Of a DNA stretch of 64,000 bases, positions 7,875 to 16,417 are shown piece by piece. Source of the DNA: a virus. The position numbers and the translations under genes were made by a program. The first letter of the stretch is position 1. Each line of letters opens with the position of its first letter. The notes beneath the pieces were generated by a model. That model was not told where the DNA came from. It made no database searches and saw only the letters and a list, made by a program, of their open reading frames with translations. The DNA lies in the IMG/VR virus record IMGVR_UViG_3300032245_001520, positions 1-64,000 of that record; one strand, given 5' to 3'.

Positions 7875-7884
7875 GGTTTTACCC
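7875..7884 (-). promoter_or_regulatory. GGGTAAAACC element for the 986-residue fibre
   Basis: Exact copy inside a longer inverted repeat (GGGGTAAAACCCC), 28 bases before ATG 7846, in a 121-base intergenic gap that also holds a host-type promoter. Confidence 0.7.
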
Positions 7885-7939
7885 CCTCGATCTTCGCTCT
7901 TAAAAGAACGGAGGCATAAAGGTTATCCAATACGCCCCC

Positions 7940-7967
7940 ATTGTATCATAGATTGTCCAAAAGTAAA
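7940..7967 (-). promoter_or_regulatory. Sigma-70-like promoter upstream of fibre gene
   Basis: TTTACT (7962-7967), 16-base spacer, TACAAT (7940-7945). The -35 hexamer directly follows the stop codon of the upstream fibre gene. Transcription from here would start near 7933 and read through the GGGTAAAACC element, so this gene may be expressed in two phases. Confidence 0.6.
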
Positions 7968-10223
7968 CTAGACAGGTGCGATAGTAGTTGCCACAAACGA
8001 AGCGCCAGTCGGAGGTGCGCCATTGAACGTGATTGCACTACCAGCCACTTCGTACGCATTACCAGCACCTGGCGTCTGAATCACCCCGCCGACGAACACT
8101 TGAATGTTGGTCGCAGGCGTCGGAGGGAATGCAACACCACTAACCTTGAGGTCAAAAGACGTTTCGGTGCCGTCAAAGTCGCCGGAGATGTCGTCAAAAT
8201 AGACGTATTTGGCACCGCCAGGCGCCGCAGCCCACGCAAGGCCCGTCGCGGTCCCGCTGTCAGCCGTGAGGACCAGGCCATTGGCACCCACAGGGAGAAT
8301 CGCCGGAGCGTTGTTGCCAGTCGCGGAGATCAGGTTGCCCTTGGCAGTGACAATCGACTGCAGAATCGGTGCGGTGCCCGCAGTGATCGCAGTGACGCGT
8401 CCTTTACTATCAACAGTGACCGAGGTCGGGTATGCCGAGGTGCTGGCGGGATCGGGAGCCAGATCGACGAGGCTGACGGTGACATTGCCCGTTCCGCCCG
8501 AGACAGCGATTTGGTTCGGCGTACCCGCGATCGAGTCAACGACAGTCGCCCATTTGAGGCCAGTGGCCGTGGTGCTGTCAGCGACCAGCGCGTAGCCATT
8601 GGTGCCAGCGGCGAGTTCGCCCACGACAGCGTTCGCTGTGCCCACGAGCACGTGGCCTTTGCCAGTGGCGGTTGCCTTGGGCACAGCAGCATCGGCAACG
8701 GTCTTGACCGCAGTCAGCTGTGCCTCGGTGGAAACGTCGGTGGTCGATGCACCGCCAAGGTTACCGCTGAGGCGAACCACACCGTAGATGGCCGTCGTTG
8801 CTTGCTGCACCTCAGGACCGATGGGCAGATAGATCCACTGAGTTCCGTCGGACAGGAACCAGTCACCAGGCTTGACGTTGGTGTAGGCAGTGCCGCCTGG
8901 GGGTGTGTAGCTGGCAGCGCCAGTCGTGACGATAACGAAGATGCTCTTGTTGGCATTGCTTGCCGCAGGAAGAGCAGCACCGTTGGCAAGGCCACCAGCG
9001 ATACCTTCAGCGGTGACGTCGGCGGTCAGACCCGTCGCAGCATTCAGTGTGCCGCCCAGAGTCAGACCGGAGCCGAGTCCGGAGATTTGCTGCTGCAGGA
9101 CGAAGATCTGGTTGGCAGTGGCGCCCAGAGTGGTGCTTTGGCTGTCCGAACCGTCGTAGAGTTGGACGACACCAGCTTGCGTCGTCGAGGCACTCTTGAC
9201 ACTGATGGTGCCACCGGCGGTAACGTCGATGTTAGTGCCGACCTGAACAACGCCAAGGTCCGTAGCGGATGCAGGGTTGACGCTGATGGAAACGGTGCCG
9301 GTGGGTGCGCTGACCTCGACGGGGCCGACAGCAGTGATGCTGTTGACGAGAGTGGCCCACTTGACGCCATAGTTGGTGACGGTGGAGTCAGCGACGAGTG
9401 CTTGGCCGTTGGTGCCAACATTCAGAATGACTTGGTCGCTGGTCTGACCAGGAGAGCCAACGACGAGCTGGCCGACAGCGGTCCACGCGATGCCGTCGGG
9501 GTCGGACCAGAACAGTGGGCCGCCAGCGCCGCCGGATCGCAGTTGCTGACCGTTGGTGCCAGCGGTGGCGGGCCAGGTGTAGTCGTTGTACGGTTTGGCG
9601 CCAGTGACGCCGTCCCAGAGTTGAACCTTGGTCTCCTCCAGCACGCGACCGGCATTGGCCGTCAGGGCCTGAGTCAGCGAGGTGCTGGCAAGAGTATCGT
9701 TGAGTTGGACGGCACCGGCTGCGGTCGTCGTAGCACCCGTGATGCCGATGATGGGGTTGGTTGCTGTGCCGGTGTTGCTGATGGGAGCAGTCACCGTGAC
9801 GGAAACCACGCCACCAGGAGTGATGTTCGTCCACTTGATGCCACCGGGGGAGGCGCTGTCGGCTTCGAGGAACTGGCCGTCGACACCGGGGTTGACGTAG
9901 ACGTAAGTACCAGCGCCGGTACCAGCAATCAGCTGACCGAGCGAGGTGAAGTTGAGACTGAAGGGATCGGACCACGCCAGCGTGTTGGCAGGACCGAGCG
10001 TCAGCTGCTGGTTCTGTGTGCCTGCAACTGCGGGCCAGACGTAAGCGTTGAACGCACCGGCGGAGTTGAGACGGACGAAGTCGGTAAGACTAGTCTGGTT
10101 GATCGAGATCTCACCAGTCGCCGAGATGGTGATGCCTGTGCCTGCGGTGACGCCAACGCCACCGGGAACGAGTGTCCCTAGGGTGGAGTTGCCCTGCAGG
10201 AGTTGTGCGCGGTTAAGAGCCAT
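7968..10223 (-). CDS. Tail fibre, 751 residues
   Basis: N-terminal adaptor MALNRAQLLQGNSTLGTLV (RAQ class). The shaft carries repeated phage-fibre motifs (AGAVQLNDTLAS, QLTAVKTVADAAVPKA, TSVTVDSKGRVTAI) and repeats around LVADSTTATGLKWA. The C-terminal module has DDISGDFDGTETSFDL, VFVGGVIQTPG, and YEVAGSAITFNGAPPTGASF. This end recurs in genes at 10306, 17048, 18522 and 25873 and looks like a mobile beta-sandwich cap. A GGGTAAAACC element lies 68 bases upstream of the ATG, a longer leader than usual. The opposite strand is also open for 746 codons, which is a composition artefact of the repetitive gene. Confidence 0.9.
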   Translation of the reverse strand: MALNRAQLLQGNSTLGTLVPGGVGVTAGTGITISATGEISINQTSLTDFVRLNSAGAFNAYVWPAVAGTQNQQLTLGPANTLAWSDPFSLNFTSLGQLIAGTGAGTYVYVNPGVDGQFLEADSASPGGIKWTNITPGGVVSVTVTAPISNTGTATNPIIGITGATTTAAGAVQLNDTLASTSLTQALTANAGRVLEETKVQLWDGVTGAKPYNDYTWPATAGTNGQQLRSGGAGGPLFWSDPDGIAWTAVGQLVVGSPGQTSDQVILNVGTNGQALVADSTVTNYGVKWATLVNSITAVGPVEVSAPTGTVSISVNPASATDLGVVQVGTNIDVTAGGTISVKSASTTQAGVVQLYDGSDSQSTTLGATANQIFVLQQQISGLGSGLTLGGTLNAATGLTADVTAEGIAGGLANGAALPAASNANKSIFVIVTTGAASYTPPGGTAYTNVKPGDWFLSDGTQWIYLPIGPEVQQATTAIYGVVRLSGNLGGASTTDVSTEAQLTAVKTVADAAVPKATATGKGHVLVGTANAVVGELAAGTNGYALVADSTTATGLKWATVVDSIAGTPNQIAVSGGTGNVTVSLVDLAPDPASTSAYPTSVTVDSKGRVTAITAGTAPILQSIVTAKGNLISATGNNAPAILPVGANGLVLTADSGTATGLAWAAAPGGAKYVYFDDISGDFDGTETSFDLKVSGVAFPPTPATNIQVFVGGVIQTPGAGNAYEVAGSAITFNGAPPTGASFVATTIAPV

Positions 10224-10291
10224 TCTGACTGAGAAGGTAAAGGTCTGGAGTTGCTAGTTTCACCCTCTAGTCGAGGCTTGTTTCGTTGAAG

Positions 10292-10301
10292 GGTTTTACC
10301 C
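10292..10301 (-). promoter_or_regulatory. GGGTAAAACC element for the 751-residue fibre
   Basis: Exact copy (GAGGGTAAAACCCTTCAAC context), four bases after the TAG of the upstream gene and 68 bases before ATG 10223. Confidence 0.7.
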
Positions 10302-10305
10302 TCGT

Positions 10306-10788
10306 CTACGGCAAGACACTCACAATGCTAAATGCCGCAAATGTCAGTCCCGTCGGTGGCGGATTGGAGAATGCCACTCTGCACCGACCAGCATTCACAT
10401 TGAATGTGTACGCATCCGGCAGTTGGAACACACCGCCGAGAAACACTTGAATATTCGTCGCTTCCACCACTTTGTCGTTGCCTTGATAGGTAAGGAAGAA
10501 CGTCGTCCTGACCCCGTCAAACTGTCCCGAGATGTCGTCCCAGTTGAGAAATGTCCAGTCGCCACCGACGCCACCCGAAGACGAGATGACAACGTCTCCG
10601 ATACCGGCAGGCGGGTCCAGAGTGATGTTGGTTCCGGCAATGATTCGGTTTACTGCACCGCCACCACTCCGAACAATCCGCCATGTCGCTGTCACTGCCT
10701 CCCAGCGATACTGCGTCTGCCCCGGAAGTGGGGCGGTAGGGTACAGCTGACCGTTGGTTGGTGAAGGTGGGAAGGAGAGTAAGGACAT
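10306..10788 (-). CDS. Short fibre/adaptor protein, 160 residues
   Basis: The N-terminal 75 residues (FPPSPTNGQLYPTAPLPGQ, YRWEAVTATWRIVRSGGG, RIIAGTNITLDPPAGIGDV) are closely similar to the start of the 846-residue fibre at 12169. They are joined directly to the C-terminal cap module DDISGQFDGVRTTFFL / VFLGGVFQLPDAY. The gene is therefore an adaptor plus a cap with no shaft, which shows how modules are shuffled. It has its own GGGTAAAACC element 35 bases upstream. Confidence 0.85.
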   Translation of the reverse strand: MSLLSFPPSPTNGQLYPTAPLPGQTQYRWEAVTATWRIVRSGGGAVNRIIAGTNITLDPPAGIGDVVISSSGGVGGDWTFLNWDDISGQFDGVRTTFFLTYQGNDKVVEATNIQVFLGGVFQLPDAYTFNVNAGRCRVAFSNPPPTGLTFAAFSIVSVLP

Positions 10789-10823
10789 ATTTGCGGAAAC
10801 TCTGCCGACAGCTTCTGTTAACG

Positions 10824-10833
10824 GGTTTTACCC
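10824..10833 (-). promoter_or_regulatory. GGGTAAAACC element for the 160-residue gene
   Basis: Exact copy (CAGGGTAAAACCCGTTAAC), 35 bases before ATG 10788 and 10 bases after the end of the 436-residue gene. Confidence 0.7.
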
Positions 10834-10843
10834 TGGGTTGAGG

Positions 10844-12154
10844 CTAAGAGGTTAAGTACAGTGTAGTATTGGTAGTGGGTGAAGGGTTGATTAGTTGATT
10901 TATAGAGTCTATGTTTGTATCAATACGACCGCCTGAAGACCTACGGCGAAACCGGCATTTGAACACAACGGGTCCGGTTTCTCCAGGAGCAAAAGCATAA
11001 GGACCATCGGACACAACAGTGTTAATGAGGCCAATGGGGGGAGGAAGCACTGCAACCGCGTTTTCTGCGGTTACGGTCCCGATCAGAGTTACGCCGTCTG
11101 CTTTGTAAGCTCTTAAAGTTTTTTCAAATTTGTACGAAGGGTTGGTTATACTAGAGCCAGTGTATCCGGTGTTGTACGCCTTGAAGTTTTGATTAGGCGC
11201 GGCGTTGTTATTCAGTCTAACTTTGTACTGATATAAAAAACCAGTGCCCGAGTAGTCAAAACCAGTGCCAATGAATAGGTGGTCAAACCTGTTCTGGTCA
11301 ACATCAAAGGTGAAGGAGCTATTGACCAAATCACCAGCACCTAAACCAAAGAACAGAAACTCAGAGAAAGTTTTGTCACCGATACTGCACTCAAATCCGG
11401 GAGAGGTTAACTCTGCGAAACTGACTGTGACAGGACCTGGAGGGACGTAAATGAGCTGGGTTACAGAGTCGGTGGTCACATCAATGCGACCGCCACTGGC
11501 AGGACGGGTAAAGGTGGCTTTAAAAACAATGGGCCCCGTCTCGGCGGCAGCAAAGTTGTAAGGGCCGTCGGATGTAACGGCTTTAAATATATCAGGGCCA
11601 ACTGGAACAAGGGCCGTGTCTGCTGTTACAGCGGCATTCGCTGGCGCCGGGTTGGAGCCTAGGGTGCCCCCAGTAATTTGAGTTGTTCCGTTGGCCTTGT
11701 AGGCTCTCAGGACTTTTTTATATTTTCCAGTGTTGTTGGTGGAATAATCATTAAAACTTGTGTTGTACCTGTAAAATGCTTGACCGATTGGGGCGCTAGG
11801 AAGCAAGCTAACTTTATATTGATAGTTGAAGCCAGTACCTGTGTAGGCGAGGGACGCCCCACTAAAAATATGGTCCCCCTTTTCGGGGTCAATCGAAATG
11901 GTAAAGAAACTATTGACTAAATCTCCGGCACCTAAACGAGAGAATAAAAACTCAGAGAAGACTTTGTCTCCGAGAGTAATCTCAAACCCAGGAGAGGTTA
12001 ACTCTGCGAAACTGACTGTGATCGAAGATGAGTATCCCTGTCGCGCCACTGGCGGAGACCACACAAGTGCAGATCCACAATACACAGCCTTTGCTGGGTA
12101 GGTGTTGTGAAAAACTTCAGTAACGGTGGAGTCTCCAAGTTTCAGGTTTAACAT
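10844..12154 (-). CDS. Duplicated-domain structural/adhesin protein
   Basis: A 436-residue protein made of a short N-terminal segment (MLNLKLGDSTVTEVFHNTY ... GSALVW, typical of virion surface-protein starts) and two copies of a domain of about 195 residues. Each copy runs from SFAELTSPGFE through LGAGDLVNS, KxLRAYKA, SDGPYxFAxxETGPxVFK to GGRID and an INQLI/VTQLI end. The copies share a 30-base identical DNA stretch (11401-11430 and 11992-12021), so the duplication is recent or homogenised. It follows the leucine-rich-repeat fibre by 14 bases without a GGGTAAAACC element, so they share a transcript. Probably a fibre-tip or decoration protein; I do not recognise the domain. Confidence 0.8.
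   Translation of the reverse strand: MLNLKLGDSTVTEVFHNTYPAKAVYCGSALVWSPPVARQGYSSSITVSFAELTSPGFEITLGDKVFSEFLFSRLGAGDLVNSFFTISIDPEKGDHIFSGASLAYTGTGFNYQYKVSLLPSAPIGQAFYRYNTSFNDYSTNNTGKYKKVLRAYKANGTTQITGGTLGSNPAPANAAVTADTALVPVGPDIFKAVTSDGPYNFAAAETGPIVFKATFTRPASGGRIDVTTDSVTQLIYVPPGPVTVSFAELTSPGFECSIGDKTFSEFLFFGLGAGDLVNSSFTFDVDQNRFDHLFIGTGFDYSGTGFLYQYKVRLNNNAAPNQNFKAYNTGYTGSSITNPSYKFEKTLRAYKADGVTLIGTVTAENAVAVLPPPIGLINTVVSDGPYAFAPGETGPVVFKCRFRRRSSGGRIDTNIDSINQLINPSPTTNTTLYLTS
11401..11430 (-). repeat. Direct repeat, copy 1 (within duplicated domain)
   Basis: 30 bases identical to 11992-12021, offset 591 bases (197 codons). It encodes the TVSFAELTSP start of the second domain copy. Confidence 0.9.
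11992..12021 (-). repeat. Direct repeat, copy 2 (within duplicated domain)
   Basis: 30 bases identical to 11401-11430; encodes the start of the first domain copy of the 436-residue protein. Confidence 0.9.
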
Positions 12155-12168
12155 GATAGTGTCTGGTG

Positions 12169-14709
12169 TCAGTTTGTGTTAACAGTCCACCCTCTTGCCT
12201 CCAGGGCTGCCTTAGCGGCTAATCCTGCTGGGCCGGGGGGCGAGGAGGTGCCCCCGTCGATTGACAGTATACCGTTAGGTTGACCCGCAGTGTTAATGGA
12301 GACAAGAATGTTATCCACGCTGGTTTGATTGAGAGCGCAGAACTGCCAAGCCTCTTCAAAAGCAGTTGCCATGCAAGTGTCAAATATGTTGGCAGGGAAA
12401 GAGACCAGATTTGTACAACCGTACCAAGCGCCGTTGAAGTAAAGTCCAGAACTAAAGTCGAGACTAGGGAAAGAAGTTAGTCCGATGCACCCCGACCAGG
12501 CATAAAAGAACCCCTCCCCTGAACTTGTGTTGAGAATAGGGAAAGATCCAAGGGAGTTGCAGTTACCCCATGCACTGCCGAAATTGGTTCCTTTACTTGT
12601 GTCAAGAAGGGGGAAAGATGTCAAGCTAGTGCAGTTACCCCAGGCGCCCACAAAATTAACCCCTGAACTTACATCAAGCAAGGGGAACGAGGTTAGTGAA
12701 GTGCAACCATACCACGTTTGAAAAAATTCAAGTCCTGAACTCATATTAAGTTGCGGGAAAGAGGTTAAGGAGTCACATTTTTGCCAAGTGAAGGAGAAGT
12801 TTGTGCCTTTGCTCACATCGAGAAGAGGGAAAAAGGCCAAGTCACTGTAATCCCCGGCACGTTCTAACAAGTCCATGTCCCAGGCACTCTCGAAGTTTGT
12901 CCCGTTGCTGGTGTCGATCAGAGGGAAAGAAGTTAAACTATAACAGTTCCTCCAAGCAAAACTGAAATCAGTTCCTTTGCTGGTGTCAATCAAAGGGAAA
13001 GAGGTTAGACCCCAGCAATAACTCCATGCCCTAGTGAAAATTATTCCAGAACTTGTGTCGAGTTGGGGGAAGAAGGTTAACTCAGTGCAACCGTCCCAAG
13101 CGTAGGTGAAATCAGTCACGCAATACGGGTTTACGTCCGTCCTGCACCCATAAGGGGGCAAGTCACACTGAAGTATAACGTACAAAGTGTCAAAACTCTT
13201 TGAGGAAAGAGCATCATAAGCGGTTTGAGACAACGAAACCATGTTGTAGATGCTATCGGACCCTGGCACAAGGTCCACATCACTCACCACGGTCTTGTCA
13301 ATTCTTTGTTTGTCCGCAGCAGACATTGACCCTGGGTCTGTCTGTGTTGCTTCCGTTATAGTGATGTTCGGCGAAGACGGGTTTCCCGTGAGAACAATGG
13401 GTTCAGTCGCTGTAACTTCGGAGACAGAAGTGTCCGTAACGTCCAACCACAACCACTCCGCTCCATCAGAGAGAAACCAGTCACCCTTCGAAGTGTCGTA
13501 AGGACCACCCCCACCCGGTGGATCGTAGGTTCCCCCCACAGTGATGATAACGAAATAGTCCTTATTGGCGGGTGCGGCTATTGGAAGGTCCTGATTGACG
13601 ATGAACCCCGCTGTGTCACCGTCCGGAGTTGTCACGGTCACACGAGAAGTGCTTGCGTCAAACAACCCCGCCAGTGTCAAATTGCTTGCATTTGCCAGAG
13701 CGTTAATCTGCTGCTGCAGAAACCATATCATATTAGCGGTGGCTGCCTGTGCAGTATTGCTCTCTCCCGTGTTCGTATCGTTCAGCTGGACAACACCACG
13801 TGCCGATGTCGTCGCCGATCGCACCGTGATGTTCGGTGTCGTGTCACCAAACGTCACCTCAAGTGGCAGATCGGCAGTGACCTCGGTGACTGTGCCAGGG
13901 AGTCCGTCGACCGCATTGATGTACCCAGCGGCGTTGAGATAGAGTGTTCTCTGCGTTGCGTTGGCCAGGCCCGGTAGTTGCACACCGACTGAGTCCCACT
14001 GCATCTTTTTGACAGCGCCCGCTGAGACTGCGATCGATGTTGCGTCTGGGTTGTACAGTCCGTACGTCTGCCCACCGACTGCGAGAGAGACATTGCCGAC
14101 ATCGCCAGTCTGCACCGTGCGGATGCGACCGTCAGCAGCGAGGTTGATGGCAGGGTTGACGTCGGTGCCGCCGACCTGAACGGCGTTCGCCCGATTGGTC
14201 GGCGCCAGGTTGCTGCCAGTCAGCAGCCAGTCGCTGTTGTTGATGACGCTGATGGCGCCGCTAGGGGTGACCGAGATGGTCGTGCCGTCGGGGATGACTC
14301 CGCCGAGAGTGGCCGTGGTTGCTGCTGGGAGCGTGTAGTTGCTCAGACCGTCCAGTTTGGTCTTGTCTGCCGCTGACAGCGAGCCAGGAGACAGGGTGGT
14401 CGCCGGATTGATCGAGACGACCGGAAATGCTGTGGTGCCACCGACGACGATGGGCAACGTGCCGGTCACCTGTGTGACGGTGCCGCCCCCGCCACCGCCC
14501 GTGGCGCTGACGGTGACGACACCGACCCCTTCAGGGGGACTCAGAGAGATATTTGGCCCTGCAATCAGTCGCTCAACACCGCCACCTGCACGAATGATGC
14601 GCCATGTGCTTGTGGCCGCCTCCCACTCGTACTGCGTCTGGTTCGGCAGAGGGACGACAGGGTAGATCTGTCCGTTGAAGGGATAGTCGGGGAAATTGAG
14701 TAGCGACAT
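12169..14709 (-). CDS. Tail fibre with C-terminal leucine-rich-like repeats
   Basis: An 846-residue protein. The N-terminal FP-P/QTQYEWEA adaptor is shared with the gene at 10306. It is followed by fibre-shaft motifs (LSAADKTKLDGLS, GVVQLNDTNTGESNTAQAATANMIW) and a DGAEWLWLD block. From about residue 535 to 790 there are ten or so repeats of 23-24 residues with the pattern LTSFPLLDxSxGxxFxxAWxxC. This is a BspA/DUF285-style surface leucine-rich repeat, here with conserved Trp and Cys. The C-terminal part (SVDNILVSINTAGQPNG ... LEARGWTVNTN) closes the repeat. Such domains usually bind proteins or glycans, so this is a candidate receptor-binding fibre. A GGGTAAAACC element lies 32 bases upstream. 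Confidence 0.9.
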   Translation of the reverse strand: MSLLNFPDYPFNGQIYPVVPLPNQTQYEWEAATSTWRIIRAGGGVERLIAGPNISLSPPEGVGVVTVSATGGGGGGTVTQVTGTLPIVVGGTTAFPVVSINPATTLSPGSLSAADKTKLDGLSNYTLPAATTATLGGVIPDGTTISVTPSGAISVINNSDWLLTGSNLAPTNRANAVQVGGTDVNPAINLAADGRIRTVQTGDVGNVSLAVGGQTYGLYNPDATSIAVSAGAVKKMQWDSVGVQLPGLANATQRTLYLNAAGYINAVDGLPGTVTEVTADLPLEVTFGDTTPNITVRSATTSARGVVQLNDTNTGESNTAQAATANMIWFLQQQINALANASNLTLAGLFDASTSRVTVTTPDGDTAGFIVNQDLPIAAPANKDYFVIITVGGTYDPPGGGGPYDTSKGDWFLSDGAEWLWLDVTDTSVSEVTATEPIVLTGNPSSPNITITEATQTDPGSMSAADKQRIDKTVVSDVDLVPGSDSIYNMVSLSQTAYDALSSKSFDTLYVILQCDLPPYGCRTDVNPYCVTDFTYAWDGCTELTFFPQLDTSSGIIFTRAWSYCWGLTSFPLIDTSKGTDFSFAWRNCYSLTSFPLIDTSNGTNFESAWDMDLLERAGDYSDLAFFPLLDVSKGTNFSFTWQKCDSLTSFPQLNMSSGLEFFQTWYGCTSLTSFPLLDVSSGVNFVGAWGNCTSLTSFPLLDTSKGTNFGSAWGNCNSLGSFPILNTSSGEGFFYAWSGCIGLTSFPSLDFSSGLYFNGAWYGCTNLVSFPANIFDTCMATAFEEAWQFCALNQTSVDNILVSINTAGQPNGILSIDGGTSSPPGPAGLAAKAALEARGWTVNTN

Positions 14710-14741
14710 ACCCGTGGCGGACTAGGGTGGTTCTGTTGAGT

Positions 14742-14751
14742 GGTTTTACCC
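14742..14751 (-). promoter_or_regulatory. GGGTAAAACC element for the LRR fibre unit
   Basis: Exact copy with the most typical downstream context (ACTCAACAGA), 32 bases before ATG 14709 and seven bases after the preceding gene. Confidence 0.7.
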
Positions 14752-14758
14752 CTGACTG

Positions 14759-15223
14759 TTAGGGGAAGACGATGGCGTTCACTTCGGCGATGGTTGCCGC
14801 TGCGGCAATGTCCACTTGCTTCTGCAATGTGGCAGCGGACTCGGCATTCAAATCGTTAATGATGTTCTGGAAACGAACGTCGCGACTGATGGCTGCGAGG
14901 GCGGCCTGAGCGGCGATTTGCTCGGCAGTGTAGCCGTCGAGGAGAGTCTGTTGAGTGGCGACGGACTCGGTCTGCACCGTGTGGTCAGCATACAGTTTCG
15001 CAGTGGCGAGGTTGAAGGTGACGGTGTTCGGGGAGGGCAGGTTGTCGACTAGATCGAATGCCATAGGCCAGTACTGACAACCGGGGAAGTCAGCGAGGTC
15101 CACGACTGCCCACTGGTCAGCGGCGAGACCGGACTGCTCGGCAAACTCCTCTGTGGTCAAACCCTCTGGAACTTCCCAAATTTGGGGTGTGACGTTATCG
15201 TTGAGTCCAAGAATGTGTGTCAT
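14759..15223 (-). CDS. Fibre-associated helical protein, possible assembly factor
   Basis: A 154-residue protein between fibre genes. Its first 60 residues are mixed (IWEVPEGLTTEEFAEQSG; DLADFPGCQYWPMAFDLVD). From about residue 75 it is a continuous Ala/Gln-rich helix with coiled-coil character (DGYTAEQIAAQAALAAISRD). Small helical proteins downstream of fibre genes are often tail-fibre assembly chaperones, and this is the only such candidate here. That role is inferred from position and composition only. It follows the 392-residue fibre by nine bases in the same unit. Confidence 0.7.
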   Translation of the reverse strand: MTHILGLNDNVTPQIWEVPEGLTTEEFAEQSGLAADQWAVVDLADFPGCQYWPMAFDLVDNLPSPNTVTFNLATAKLYADHTVQTESVATQQTLLDGYTAEQIAAQAALAAISRDVRFQNIINDLNAESAATLQKQVDIAAAATIAEVNAIVFP

Positions 15224-15232
15224 AGTTCGTTA

Positions 15233-16411
15233 TTAGAATGGGCTACCAGCAGTGAGCAAGACACCGTCTCCACCTGTCAAGGGCTCGATGTTGAACGGTA
15301 GAGTACCTCCCGGACCTGTAAAGACAAGAGCGCCACCTCCTGTGCCCCCGTTGGAACCGCCACCGCCTCCTGCAATTATCCCACCTGTGGAGATCGTTCC
15401 TAGGCTTGCGCCCGCTGCCCCCCCTGTAAGGGTGGTTGTTCCTGACCCAGTGTACCCAAAAGTGCTTTGAATAAGCACAACACCGCCACCGCCCCCTCCT
15501 CCGCCGTTCCACGTAGCGGTGCCGGGAGAAAGGTCTGAGTATGCGTTGGACCCTGCACCCCCGGTGACTGAGATGGCACCGTTGTGAGTAATCTGCTTAT
15601 CTGCATGCAGAATGATTGTTCCTCCAGACCCTCCGCCAGACCCGGTGAGGAGCCACCCAGGGCCACTGGTAGCGGACTGGGAATTACGGAAAGAATTCCT
15701 GCCATTCGCAGTCAAAAGCGACCCAGCAAAAGTTGTGATTGTGCCGTAGGATCGGATAGCAATACCGCCACCCCCTGGCCCACCGGGGTTGGGCGCCGCT
15801 GAAGCCCCAACGTTGACCTGAACAGTTCCGGACCCTCCGGCAGAACCCACGATAGACACGGAAGGTGTGTATGGGTTAGTGTCCAGATTATACCCACCTC
15901 CACCGATACCCAACCCGGTTACCCCTATATCCCTTTGATTACTAGTGAGTGTTGCAGCACTTTCGAAGTATCCCCCACCGGAGGGACCTGAGTAGTTCAG
16001 GTCAATAGTGCCGCGAATCACCACGTTACCGGTGCAGATAAACACCAGCGCCTGCGTCGTGGAAGTGACCGTTACACCGGCATTGATTGTCAGGTCGTTG
16101 ACGTAGTAGGTGCCTTGGGTGAGTGTCGTGTTCGTGGAGATGGTAAGGTCAGCGGGCAGCGTTGAGGGTACTGGGACGTAGTCTAGCTGATTCCACTGCG
16201 TAACCGCGTTGGTGTAAACCTCCAGGTATCCAAACTCTGTGTTCCACCGGGTTTGACCAGGGACCGGAGCACCTGGCCTCTCCGCCGTGGTCCCCGACGG
16301 CAGGGTGGACGCACCGTTGGCGCCGGTCTTGGCCGTGACTTGATCAGCGGCCATCTTGTAGTTAGTGCCTCCGCGGTCAACCACAAAAAGGTCAGTATTC
16401 TGAAGTGCCAT
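15233..16411 (-). CDS. Glycine-rich tail fibre
   Basis: A 392-residue fibre protein. The start MALQNTDLFVVDRGGTNYKM defines a distinct adaptor class that I associate with cyanophage fibres. A TTAERPGAPVPGQTRWNTEF linker follows, then a beta-solenoid-like strand run (DLTISTNTTLTQGTYYVNDL; ITVNAGVTV-like repeats). The last 180 residues are extremely Gly-rich (GGGGG tracts), as in adhesins whose receptor-binding loops pack on polyglycine helices. No GGGTAAAACC element directly precedes it; it is read from the unit starting at 17014. Confidence 0.88.
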   Translation of the reverse strand: MALQNTDLFVVDRGGTNYKMAADQVTAKTGANGASTLPSGTTAERPGAPVPGQTRWNTEFGYLEVYTNAVTQWNQLDYVPVPSTLPADLTISTNTTLTQGTYYVNDLTINAGVTVTSTTQALVFICTGNVVIRGTIDLNYSGPSGGGYFESAATLTSNQRDIGVTGLGIGGGGYNLDTNPYTPSVSIVGSAGGSGTVQVNVGASAAPNPGGPGGGGIAIRSYGTITTFAGSLLTANGRNSFRNSQSATSGPGWLLTGSGGGSGGTIILHADKQITHNGAISVTGGAGSNAYSDLSPGTATWNGGGGGGGGVVLIQSTFGYTGSGTTTLTGGAAGASLGTISTGGIIAGGGGGSNGGTGGGALVFTGPGGTLPFNIEPLTGGDGVLLTAGSPF

Positions 16412-16417
16412 ATCGAG

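Noticed and set aside
7941-10181. Plus-strand open frame of 746 codons opposite the 751-residue fibre
   Set aside because: It is antisense to a clearly coding fibre gene with adaptor, repeats and cap. The frame lacks a ribosome binding site, its protein is Arg/Asp/Gly-rich low complexity, and its openness follows from the repetitive, GC-rich codons of the real gene.
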